Shown here: piece by piece, positions 55,578-63,449 of the stretch
How the letters are laid out: the number at the start of each line of letters is the position of its first letter
How positions within the stretch are numbered: position 1 is the stretch's first letter
Assembly (NCBI GenBank): GCA_023417655.1
Contig: JAEZFD010000015.1
Coordinates: 1-64,000, forward strand
DNA length: 64,000 nucleotides
Source of the DNA: Planctomycetota bacterium
GTDB lineage: Bacteria; Planctomycetota; Planctomycetia; Planctomycetales; Planctomycetaceae
Direction: 5' to 3'
The notes under the pieces: generated by a model
What the model was told of the DNA's origin: nothing
Databases searched by the model: none
Seen by the model: the letters and a program-made list of their open reading frames with translations, nothing else
Translations under genes and position numbers: made by a program

Positions 55578-55622
55578 CCCGACAATTCGAGGCTTCGAGA
55601 AAATGTCCACAGGAAAGTGGCG

Positions 55623-56447
55623 TCAGGAAAACGGCATCGTGATCGGGATGGTCAGGCCGTCATAGGCCAGTTCAATTCCATCCGGGAGACGTGCATTCGT
55701 TTCTTCATAGCCCAATGAATGTGAGATGTGAGTCAGGTAGGTCTGCCGTGGTCGACAACGCCGGGAGACCTCGATTGCCTGCTCGACATTAAAATGCGTC
55801 GGGTGGGGTTCATCTCGGATGGCACCCATGATGAGGACGCCCAGATTCTCAAGCAGCGGCCAGCTTTCGTCCGGGATCTCGCTGACGTCGGTGCAGAAGG
55901 CGACATCGCCGATGCGGTATCCGAAGATTCCGAGTTGTCCATGGATGAAGCGGATCGGCTGAATCGTCACCCCCGCCAGTTCGAAGGGCTCTGAAGAGAT
56001 TCTCGAAAAGGCGAGTCGAGGCCGGGAATGCAGAGTGGCGATCTCACTGAAGGCATAACTAAATGTCGCCCGCAGCGCGTTCTCAACAATTTGTTCGCAA
56101 TACAGCGGGATCGGCTCCGGCTGGCGGAAGCTCAGCAGCCGGAGGTCATCCAGCCCCATGATGTGGTCCGCGTGAGCATGTGTGAAAACCACTCCTTCAA
56201 TCTTCCTGACGTGTGCACGCACCAGTTGCAATCGGAGTTCCGGACCGGTATCGATCAGAAAGCTGCGAGTGCCGTTCTCGATCCAGACGCCGCTTCGCAA
56301 TCGTTGATCGCGAGGATGCGTCGATGTGCAGACCGGGCAGTCGCACCCGACCATTGGAACGCCCACGCTCGTGCCTGTTCCCATCAGCGTCAAACGGATT
56401 TGAGATTCGTTGGGCCGGTCGGATTGCTTAGCGGGCATCATCTTCAA
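55623..56447 (-). CDS. MBL-fold metallohydrolase, PhnP-like
   Basis: A 274-residue metallo-beta-lactamase fold enzyme. GTGTSVGVPMVGCDCPVC near the N-terminus is the PhnP-type start with its Cys-rich zinc site. FLIDTGPELRLQ and VFTHAHADHIMGLDDLR carry the di-metal HxHxDH motif. VAFCTDVSEIPDES and the C-terminal THISHSLGY supply the remaining ligands. PhnP hydrolyses cyclic phosphodiesters; the relative here may act on a similar cyclic nucleotide or sugar phosphate in the cytoplasm. The start overlaps the end of the DUF1444 gene by 20 nt, a sign of coupled translation; ATGs at 56441 and 56438 are alternatives. Confidence 0.9.
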   Translation of the reverse strand: MKMMPAKQSDRPNESQIRLTLMGTGTSVGVPMVGCDCPVCTSTHPRDQRLRSGVWIENGTRSFLIDTGPELRLQLVRAHVRKIEGVVFTHAHADHIMGLDDLRLLSFRQPEPIPLYCEQIVENALRATFSYAFSEIATLHSRPRLAFSRISSEPFELAGVTIQPIRFIHGQLGIFGYRIGDVAFCTDVSEIPDESWPLLENLGVLIMGAIRDEPHPTHFNVEQAIEVSRRCRPRQTYLTHISHSLGYEETNARLPDGIELAYDGLTIPITMPFS

Positions 56448-57711
56448 TCAGTTCAGAAACGCCGTCGGGAGAAATCAGCAGGAGACGTGTCGTCAAAGGG
56501 TAGTCGACGCGGTCATAGTCGCAACGGACCTGCTGACGAATCTGCTCGATGATCTGTCGCTGTTCAATATTGACGGCGACAAAAAATTCTCGACCGGGCA
56601 TTCCGACTGCGAGGTTACCGCAACCTAAAGTCCGCAATTTTTTCAGGAACTCGGGGCAGAGCAGCCGGACGCAATTATAAGAATCCGGCTCCGACGGCAT
56701 CATGACCGAAGGAACTCCGTCCTGTGAGGCGGCGACGGTCATCTCCATCGGCCGTTTGTCGAAATAGGTCTGCAGATTCTCGATGGCGATCTCATGCAGT
56801 TCGGCAACTGTCAACTTCCAGTGATTCAGAAGCGGTGCCCTGACATACCACATCGTCTGCATTTCATCGACGACATAGACGATGACGAGTCCCGCCACCC
56901 ACGGCTGACTTGGCGTCTGTGAAAAACTTTCTTCCCAGACCTGCTGTGGAAGCAGCATCGGCATAATGCGATCACGAATCATCTCCAGACGCGGGAGAGC
57001 TGTTTCGCATTTGGAAAGCTGCGTCATCGTCACGCTGGTGACTGCGGACTCGAGGATCTGTTCAAACCGATCGGGATTCTGGACGTAAGCGCGATACCAG
57101 TCGGCCAGATTCAGTCGACAGGAATCAATCTGCATCTGAAATCCGTCGACCAGATCAATCGACATGCGAGGAAAATGCTGTCGGGAAAGCTTCAGAACGC
57201 GACTGGCGAAAACCTCCGGAGGATCCGCCGGGATCGTCGGCAGTTCCATGCAGCGGACCACCATTTTTGCCAGCGACTCAAGTTCCGGGTCCCGCTCGTT
57301 GTCATGAATTAACGTGACAATCAAGAGCAGATGCGACTTCTGCAGCGCCCACATTCTCCAGTTTCGCCATCGGCGGAACGGGAGAAACCGCTCCCACCAG
57401 TGGCGGGGTACTTCGAGAACGGCTTCACCCTGCAGGCTTTCAACGACCTGTTCGTTCCACTTCTCATTCCCTTTGCAAACTTTGCGGCTGCTGGGGAATT
57501 TACGAATGATCTGATCCAGACGCCGGGCGTCACATGCCTCTTCCTCATTGATCCAGAGTGCCTGCACGGCAAGAATCGCGGACGAATTCGGCGGCTTCAA
57601 GGCATAGACGCCTTGGCGCACTTCCGTAGTCCAGCGTGGCGGGTGCCAAAGGCGGAACCAGTTGGCCGGTCCGGTGAGCTGAGTCCAGTGCTCGGGAGCG
57701 GCTTGTACCAA
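56428..57711 (-). CDS. DUF1444-like protein
   Basis: A 427-residue soluble protein. The N-terminal half has WFRLWHPPRWTTEV and VEVPRHWWERFLPFRRWR, a lipid-binding or stress-protein-like beta-fold (PsbP/DUF1795 feel). The C-terminal half has PWVAGLVIVYVVDEMQTMWY, HWKLTVAELHEIAIENLQTY and TLGCGNLAVGMPGREFFVAV, which match DUF1444 (B. subtilis YtpQ-type) as I recall it. Function unknown. The start is a TTG at 57711; an in-frame stop lies shortly upstream and there is no ATG between them. It sits between DUF1844 and the MBL gene in one minus-strand run. Confidence 0.75.
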   Translation of the reverse strand: MVQAAPEHWTQLTGPANWFRLWHPPRWTTEVRQGVYALKPPNSSAILAVQALWINEEEACDARRLDQIIRKFPSSRKVCKGNEKWNEQVVESLQGEAVLEVPRHWWERFLPFRRWRNWRMWALQKSHLLLIVTLIHDNERDPELESLAKMVVRCMELPTIPADPPEVFASRVLKLSRQHFPRMSIDLVDGFQMQIDSCRLNLADWYRAYVQNPDRFEQILESAVTSVTMTQLSKCETALPRLEMIRDRIMPMLLPQQVWEESFSQTPSQPWVAGLVIVYVVDEMQTMWYVRAPLLNHWKLTVAELHEIAIENLQTYFDKRPMEMTVAASQDGVPSVMMPSEPDSYNCVRLLCPEFLKKLRTLGCGNLAVGMPGREFFVAVNIEQRQIIEQIRQQVRCDYDRVDYPLTTRLLLISPDGVSELIEDDAR

Positions 57712-57802
57712 GTTCGAATCCTTTTGGAGGTACGACTGTGATCAACGGTGAAGAGACGATTCCACCGGAATGAACGATCTCCGCTGATGCCACAAGTCAG
57801 GA

Positions 57803-58207
57803 TCAACCTGACTGTTTTGAGACTGCGATATAGGCCATTCGCAGTTCATGCAGCGTTCCTTCGAGGAACTCTGCTTCCGGAGTAGAAAGGTTCCCTTTGG
57901 TCTTTGCTTCGACGACTGCCAGCAAGTCGATGAAATGCCGGGCCACTGGCAGTTCGACGTGAGGCTTTCCATCTGGACCGGGGATCAATCCCAGAGCAAC
58001 GATGGACTGCGTCGACAGCATTTGAAGCAAGGTGATGAAACTTGCTTCCGGCAGTTCGACAGCGTCATCCGAGTCCGCAGGCGTCTCTTTGTCCTGCAGG
58101 GCGGCGTCCAGCTTGGCATCTTCCGCCTTCACGCGATTCTTCCAGTCTTCATCCGAAACCAGTTCGATCGGCGACTTCTTTTCACCAGCATTTGATGCTT
58201 CCGACAT
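57803..58207 (-). CDS. DUF1844 protein
   Basis: A 134-residue acidic protein of the DUF1844 family. The core is LPEASFITLLQMLSTQSIVA, a central helical stretch, and FIDLLAVVEAKTKGNLSTPE with LHELRMAYIAVS at the end, which is the family signature. The first 50 residues are charged and disordered-looking. Function unknown; the family is widespread in bacteria that use MBL-fold enzymes and stress proteins, but no mechanism is known to me. It is the first gene of the DUF1844-DUF1444-MBL run, with the next start 91 bp downstream. Start ATG at 58207. Confidence 0.9.
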   Translation of the reverse strand: MSEASNAGEKKSPIELVSDEDWKNRVKAEDAKLDAALQDKETPADSDDAVELPEASFITLLQMLSTQSIVALGLIPGPDGKPHVELPVARHFIDLLAVVEAKTKGNLSTPEAEFLEGTLHELRMAYIAVSKQSG

Positions 58208-58596
58208 GATTCACACTTCCTGTTTCCTGAATTGCCTGATCCAACGAATTCTTCGAGGCAATGTCCTGCGAGTCATTGCGGAACTTTTACGACCAGACGC
58301 ATCGGGAAATCACTTCGATGCGCGGATGTCTCACCGCCAGCCGTCACTCCTCCAGCATATTTGTCTGAGATCACGCGGACAACTCTGTGACCGGTTTCCG
58401 CTCCTCTCTGGCCTTGGCAGGTGCGACCGCGCGGCTGTGTTGAAGGACCCGACCGCGCCGCCACACAGCAAAATACGACGACGAAATGCGACGAATTCTT
58501 CGGGCCGATGGAAGATCCCGTTCTGCAGCAGGATATTTCTGATAACATCAATTCAGATGGATTTAAGCGGCTCTCATTCGAAACAGGGGAACTTCC
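58208..58596. other. Divergent gap between DUF1844 and Tat-exported protein genes
   Basis: A 389-bp region with promoters for both sides. Short frames in it are not protein-like. A weak imperfect repeat (ctgtgt and acacag near 58430-58475) is too loose to call. I see nothing else. Confidence 0.45.
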
Positions 58597-60129
58597 ATGT
58601 TGCACTCCGGGAATCGACGGCATTTTCTGGCGGCCTCTGCGACGGGAAGTCTTGCTGCGTTCTCAGGTCCCTTCGACTTTCTGCACCAGCTGCCGAGATT
58701 GAGTGCTGCGGATGTGAAGGTCTCTCCGGATCTCGTGCAGTTCCAGCCGGAAATCGAGCCGCTCGTTCGGCTGATTGAGGAGACGCCCCGACCACAGCTT
58801 CTGGAACAAATTGCCAACCGCATTCGATCCGGGACGTCCTATCACGAAGTGCTGGCCGCGTTACTGCTCGCCGGAATCCGCAATGTGCAACCACGGCCGT
58901 CGGTTGGTCACAAATTTCACAGTGTCCTGTGTGTGAATAGTTGCCATCTTGCAAGTCAGACCGGACCGGACGAAGACCGCTGGCTTCCGATCTTCTGGGC
59001 ACTTGACTATTTCAAGGGTGCCCAGGCCGAAGAGTCGAGCAAGAGCGGATGGCGAATGAAGCCTGTGAGTGAGTCCCAATTGCCGATGGGGGCTCAGGCA
59101 CATGAGCAGTTCATCTCGGCGATGGAGCAATGGGACGTCGAGAAGGCGGACGTCGCTGTCGCGGGGCTCGTTCGGTCCAGTTCGGCCAATGATGTCTTTC
59201 GAGTTTTCGCACAGTTCGCGGCACGTGACTTCCGGTCGATTGGTCACAAAGCCATTTTTCTCGCGAACAGCTGGCGAACCCTCGAAGTGATTGGCTGGAA
59301 GTACGCTGAGCCGGTGATGAGGTCACTTGCATTTGCGATGCTGAATGCCGAGGGGAGCCAGAATCCTGCGCGAGCGGACCTGCCTGCTGATCGTCCTTGG
59401 CGTCAGAATCAGCAGCTGTTGCAGAAAGACTGGTCGGCCAATGGAAATGCCGGAAAGATCGACCAAGCTGCGACGCGCGAATTGATCACATTATTCCGCA
59501 CGGTCGACCCACATGCTGCCGCGGTCTCAGCTGCGGACATGATGCAGAAGGGCGTTGCCGGACAATCAGTCTGGGATGCTGTCTTCGTTGGCTCAGGAGA
59601 GTTGCTGATGCGGCAACCCGGTATTGTGACGCTGCATGGGCTCACGACTGCAAATGCGGTGCATTACCTATGGCAAAACGTCGACGATGAACAGTTGCGA
59701 TTGCGACTGCTCTGGCAGGCGTGCTCCTTTAATACGATGTTCCGCGATGCCGCAGGCCAGCGCGGCGCATTAAAAGCGGTCACGATTGATCAATTTGAAC
59801 CTGTCGAACCGAAGAATACGACCGCGCCGGGTCTTGAAACGATTTTCGCTTCCGTGTCTGCAGACAAGTCACTCGCAAGTCAGCAAGTGCGTGAGTATCT
59901 CGCGGCGGGAGGAACTCCGGAACAACTGATTGCCGGGGCACGGCGGATGATTTTCTCAAAAAGCCGTGACGCGCATGACTACAAGTTTACGTCTGCTGTG
60001 CTGGAAGATGCAGAACAGCTGAGCCCTGCCTGGCGAGATACTTATCTGGCACTGACGGTCTATCAGCTTCGAGGCACGGGTGATCGAGATAACCCTGTGC
60101 TGGATCGGATGCGTCGAGCCTTCGCCTGA
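58597..60129 (+). CDS. Tat-exported protein of unknown function
   Basis: A 510-residue protein. HSGNRRHFLAASATGS at the N-terminus is a twin-arginine signal, so the product is probably folded with a cofactor before export. The mature part is mostly helical. Conserved-looking blocks are VLAALLLAGIRNVQPRPSVG, HKFHSVLCVNSCHLAS and RWLPIFWALDYFKGAQ, then AIFLANSWRTLEVIGWKYAE and LWQACSFNTMFRDA. Several His and Cys residues cluster in residues 105-125, compatible with metal or haem binding. I do not know the family. The start has GGGGA at good spacing. It stands alone, 253 bp ahead of the M19-like gene. Confidence 0.75.
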   Translation: MLHSGNRRHFLAASATGSLAAFSGPFDFLHQLPRLSAADVKVSPDLVQFQPEIEPLVRLIEETPRPQLLEQIANRIRSGTSYHEVLAALLLAGIRNVQPRPSVGHKFHSVLCVNSCHLASQTGPDEDRWLPIFWALDYFKGAQAEESSKSGWRMKPVSESQLPMGAQAHEQFISAMEQWDVEKADVAVAGLVRSSSANDVFRVFAQFAARDFRSIGHKAIFLANSWRTLEVIGWKYAEPVMRSLAFAMLNAEGSQNPARADLPADRPWRQNQQLLQKDWSANGNAGKIDQAATRELITLFRTVDPHAAAVSAADMMQKGVAGQSVWDAVFVGSGELLMRQPGIVTLHGLTTANAVHYLWQNVDDEQLRLRLLWQACSFNTMFRDAAGQRGALKAVTIDQFEPVEPKNTTAPGLETIFASVSADKSLASQQVREYLAAGGTPEQLIAGARRMIFSKSRDAHDYKFTSAVLEDAEQLSPAWRDTYLALTVYQLRGTGDRDNPVLDRMRRAFA

Positions 60130-60382
60130 CTCTCGGGGGCGTTCATACGTCTTCTTCAGAGAGTCACGAGAAAGAAAAGTGCCTGGGGCCAGCATATGAG
60201 TGCTTGCCATCGGTGTGCGCGCTCAATCGTTTCTTGATACGCATCGAGAGAAATCGTGTGGCATCGCGGGGCGTTGATCTTGAAATCGCCTTATCGGAGG
60301 GCGACGATCATCAACCTTGCCCGTGATAATTTCTGCCGTACCCCTGCCTGATTGCCCTTCCTTCTGCACAGAGAGAGTATTG

Positions 60383-61795
60383 ATGTCCTCGTCGTCTCGC
60401 GGAAATGGAACCTCTGACTCATCTCGCAGCCAACCGCCAGGGCATCCCCGTCGGGCGTTTCTGGCATCCTCGGCGGCATTATTAGCAGGTGCGGTTGCAG
60501 CATCGACTGCCAAAGCGGAGCAGGCGACTTCAATTGCTGCACCGGCGCTCAAGGAACCGTATTCCTATGAGCGTGACCCCTTGCTGGTCTCCACACATCC
60601 TCGAATTATCAAAGCGAGGGATGCAGCGCTGGAACTCCTCCGTCCTACGTCGGCACAGCTGCAGCATGGTCTGGAATTGCATCGAAACAGTCTGGTCTTT
60701 GACTCTTATGGCTTCGCTCCACGAGCTTCGATTGACGGAGACGCTGTTGCCGCCGCAGATGCCGCCGGAGTCACTGATCTGCAGCTGCAGGATCTCCGTG
60801 CTGAGCTGTCGATGACCCGCGCTGCCAAGGTTCCGGCAGAACGAGAGGAGTTTCTTCTGGCGATGCAGACCGCTGGAGTCACCTGCATTTTTCAGAACGC
60901 AGGTGAAGAGAGCTCCAACCCGATGGTTCTGCTGAAACGACTGGCCCACTTCACTTATCTCGGAGACATGCTCCGCGATGTTCTCGTACGAGCAACGTTA
61001 CCGCAAGATATCGAAGCCGCCCGCGCCGCTGGGCAGCACTGTCTCTATTTGACCGGCAATGGGGTGCCCCTTCCGCTGGATCCGGGCAGTGTCACGGCAG
61101 GATTTGAGTTCGTCAGACTCTTCTTCGAATTGGGAGTCAGGATGATGCACCTGACTTATAATCGCCGGAATCTGCTCGGGGATGGCTGCGCTGAAGCGGC
61201 AAACGGCGGCATCAGCGACTTTGGTCGGGCTGTTATTCAAGAGATGAATCGGGTGGGCGTGATCGTTGATGTTGCTCACAGCGGCTGGCAGACCAGTCTG
61301 GAAGCGGCCAAGGCTTCGTCGAAGCCGATGGTAGCGAGCCACACAACCTGCACGGCAGTGACCCATCACATTCGCTCAAAGCCGGACGAAGTGATTCGCG
61401 CCATCTGTGACACCGGAGGGCTGATCGGGATCTGCTGGATCCCTGAGTTCATCGGTGGCAACGGAGATTTGACCGGGGTGATCCAGCACATCGACTATGC
61501 CGTGAAGAAATTCGGCATTGATCATGTCGCCGTAGGGACTGACATCGCACACACCTCACAATATGCGGCCGAGCAGGATGCAAAGGTGAAGACGCGCGGC
61601 CGTAGGGAGGTGCGATTTGCTTCACTCTGGCCACCGCGTGCACTGGGTGGAAAGTGGCCGGGAGCAGCCAGCCTGACATGGACGAACTGGCCCCTGCTGA
61701 CAGTAGGCCTGGTTCAAAAGGGCTACTCAGACACCGACATTCAGAAGATTCTGGGCGGGAATATCATGCGAGTCTGCAAAGACGTGTTGAGTTAG
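60383..61795 (+). CDS. M19 dipeptidase-like exported protein lacking the HxD motif
   Basis: A 470-residue protein. The N-terminus has RRAFLASSAALLAGAVAAS, a Tat-like signal. The M19 (renal dipeptidase) fold is clear in MMHLTYNRRNLLGDGCAEA, GVIVDVAHSGWQT (His299) and MVASHTTCTAVTHHIRSKPD (His320), and the family's GTDIAHTSQ end. But the first zinc motif, usually DGHxD, reads VFDSYGF at residues 105-111, with neither His nor second Asp. The bridging Glu region (usually EGG) reads LTGNGVP. So the two-metal centre of dipeptidases is incomplete. Either it binds one metal or it is a non-peptidase relative. ATG at 60383 follows GAGAGAG. Confidence 0.82.
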   Translation: MSSSSRGNGTSDSSRSQPPGHPRRAFLASSAALLAGAVAASTAKAEQATSIAAPALKEPYSYERDPLLVSTHPRIIKARDAALELLRPTSAQLQHGLELHRNSLVFDSYGFAPRASIDGDAVAAADAAGVTDLQLQDLRAELSMTRAAKVPAEREEFLLAMQTAGVTCIFQNAGEESSNPMVLLKRLAHFTYLGDMLRDVLVRATLPQDIEAARAAGQHCLYLTGNGVPLPLDPGSVTAGFEFVRLFFELGVRMMHLTYNRRNLLGDGCAEAANGGISDFGRAVIQEMNRVGVIVDVAHSGWQTSLEAAKASSKPMVASHTTCTAVTHHIRSKPDEVIRAICDTGGLIGICWIPEFIGGNGDLTGVIQHIDYAVKKFGIDHVAVGTDIAHTSQYAAEQDAKVKTRGRREVRFASLWPPRALGGKWPGAASLTWTNWPLLTVGLVQKGYSDTDIQKILGGNIMRVCKDVLS

Positions 61796-61847
61796 GCCAC
61801 CGGTTAAGCGTTCGACGTGGAATCTGACCACGCGAGATCAGTTGCTA

Positions 61848-62780
61848 TCAGTGTGGCACACCGACTCGCGACTGACGGAGTTCTTCCATCTTCGCTCGGA
61901 CGTCAGCGATATACTGGGAACGCAGACGGCTCGCAATAAGGCCTGGCTTGCCTTCGAGAAAGCCAAGACGGAAGACGTAATGATAGAGAAACCAGGCCCA
62001 GTGTTCGCCGGGAAGTTTTAAGGCGAGCTGCTTAAGAAACCGGCGTCGCTCCTGAACGTTTCCAAGCAATCGTGGGCGAATGGATTCGGCGCCCCAGCTG
62101 CCAGTATGCAGAAACTGAGTTCTCACCGCTGCTTCCCAGCTGGAGTAACGGTTATGTCGGTCAATGTATGCGGCAAGACCTTTCAGGTCATCGTGGATTA
62201 ACGGAGTCTTCAGGCAGGCAACCGGACCGTCCACGATCAGCCGCTCATGGACTTCCATATCCAGGCCGGTCTCGGACAACTCATCAAGCAGTTCGAATCG
62301 GGCAGCCCCTGTTTGAAAGAGGAGCAATGCCTGATGAGAGAAACCACCATGACGAAACGGGCGACCCATGAAACAGAAGCCCTTCTGAATCAGGTAACCT
62401 GCTGCCGGCGCCGGTGAACTGATCGCCTGCTCAATCTCTCTCCAGAGCTTTTCCGGGATCTGTTCGTCAGCATCGAGCAGCAATGTCCAAGGTGTCCGGA
62501 TCTCTCCACTGTTCAGATACCACTGACGTTTTTTCGGAAACCCACCGGCATAGTGGAAATTCACAACGCTCGCCCCGAGTTCTCTCGCGGTCTTCGCAGT
62601 TTCGTCTGTACTTCCTGAATCGACAACGACAACAGCCTCGACGTGCGTCAGAGAGCGAATGCACTTCGCAATGTTGGCAGATTCATTCTTCGTTGGAATG
62701 ACGACCGTGATCGGGAGTTTCGTCGCGACCGCTGTCTGGGAACGAGACGTATAGGCATTCAATACGAGAGTTTCACTCAC
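61848..62780 (-). CDS. GT2-family glycosyltransferase (WaaE/KdtX-like)
   Basis: A 310-residue GT-A enzyme. Motifs are ITVVIPTKNESANIAKCIRS near the N-terminus, VVVVDSGSTDETAKTA and LLLDADEQIPEKLW with the DxD-like metal site. ERLIVDGPVACLKTPLIHDD and FRLGFLEGKPGLIASRL at the C-terminus resemble LPS core beta-glucosyltransferases of the WaaE type. It should add a sugar to a lipid-linked or core saccharide at the inner membrane. The GTG at 62780 with GGAAGG at 8 nt spacing is preferred over a TTG at 62795. It is the third gene of the surface-polysaccharide set, 60 bp after the acetyltransferase gene. Confidence 0.92.
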   Translation of the reverse strand: MSETLVLNAYTSRSQTAVATKLPITVVIPTKNESANIAKCIRSLTHVEAVVVVDSGSTDETAKTARELGASVVNFHYAGGFPKKRQWYLNSGEIRTPWTLLLDADEQIPEKLWREIEQAISSPAPAAGYLIQKGFCFMGRPFRHGGFSHQALLLFQTGAARFELLDELSETGLDMEVHERLIVDGPVACLKTPLIHDDLKGLAAYIDRHNRYSSWEAAVRTQFLHTGSWGAESIRPRLLGNVQERRRFLKQLALKLPGEHWAWFLYHYVFRLGFLEGKPGLIASRLRSQYIADVRAKMEELRQSRVGVPH

Positions 62781-62840
62781 GGACCGGCCTTCCAATATTC
62801 AGATGACGGGGAACTCATCGTTAACGACGGCGGGACCTGT

Positions 62841-63449
62841 TCAGTGGGTATTTAATATAAGGTGTTCGGCAGAAAGATTATCATCGTGAATAGGTCTTGA
62901 TGTCCGAGATGCTGATTGCTCATCCATCGTCAGAAACCGAGGTCTCTGTCCAATGACTTTCGCAGGATTGCCTGCGACGACAGTCCAAGGGGGAACGTCT
63001 TTCATTACGACAGCTCGAGCACCGACGACTGCTCCTTCCCCGACGGTGACGCCGGGGCCGATGAATGCGCCAGCGGCGATCCACGCATAGGGGCCGATCG
63101 AGATCGGGGAGGTGATCAGCGGAAAGTCACGCCGATGGAAGTCATGACTCGCCGTGCATAACACAGCATCCTGACTGACCACTGCCCATTCGCCAATCAC
63201 AATCTGATCCACTGAATAGCAGTCGACACGATCGCCCAGGCAACTCTGCGGTCCCATTGTCAGGTTCCAGGGGGCCCAGATCCGGCAGCTGGGATAGGGA
63301 TGAACGCCTGATGCAATGCGTGCTCCGAAGAGTCGTAGTAGCCGCCGTCGCCAGCCATGGGCAATACGTGGACTCCAGCGGAAGCAGAGATTCCGCCACA
63401 GAGTCCACCAACCGCGTTTGATTCGAGAGTTCTTCACAGGGCGAAGCAT
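62841..63449 (-). CDS. WcaF-like sugar O-acetyltransferase
   Basis: A 202-residue left-handed beta-helix (hexapeptide repeat) acetyltransferase. The N-terminus is basic with an amphipathic helix. Hexapeptide turns run IWAPWNLTMG, SCLGDRVDCYSVDQIVIGEW, ISIGPYAWIAAGAFIGPGVT and VGEGAVVGARAVVM. The catalytic His lies in CTASHDFHRRDFPL. WcaF in E. coli acetylates a sugar of colanic acid; this relative probably decorates a surface sugar with acetyl-CoA as donor. Its start overlaps the end of the upstream glycosyltransferase gene by 16 nt, so the two are translated together. Confidence 0.93.
   Translation of the reverse strand: MLRPVKNSRIKRGWWTLWRNLCFRWSPRIAHGWRRRLLRLFGARIASGVHPYPSCRIWAPWNLTMGPQSCLGDRVDCYSVDQIVIGEWAVVSQDAVLCTASHDFHRRDFPLITSPISIGPYAWIAAGAFIGPGVTVGEGAVVGARAVVMKDVPPWTVVAGNPAKVIGQRPRFLTMDEQSASRTSRPIHDDNLSAEHLILNTH

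Noticed and set aside
57690..57735. A tRNA-like T-loop (gttcgaatcc) near the start of the DUF1444-like gene
   Set aside because: No matching T-stem, anticodon arm or acceptor stem can be drawn around it on either strand, and it lies at the start of a coding frame.
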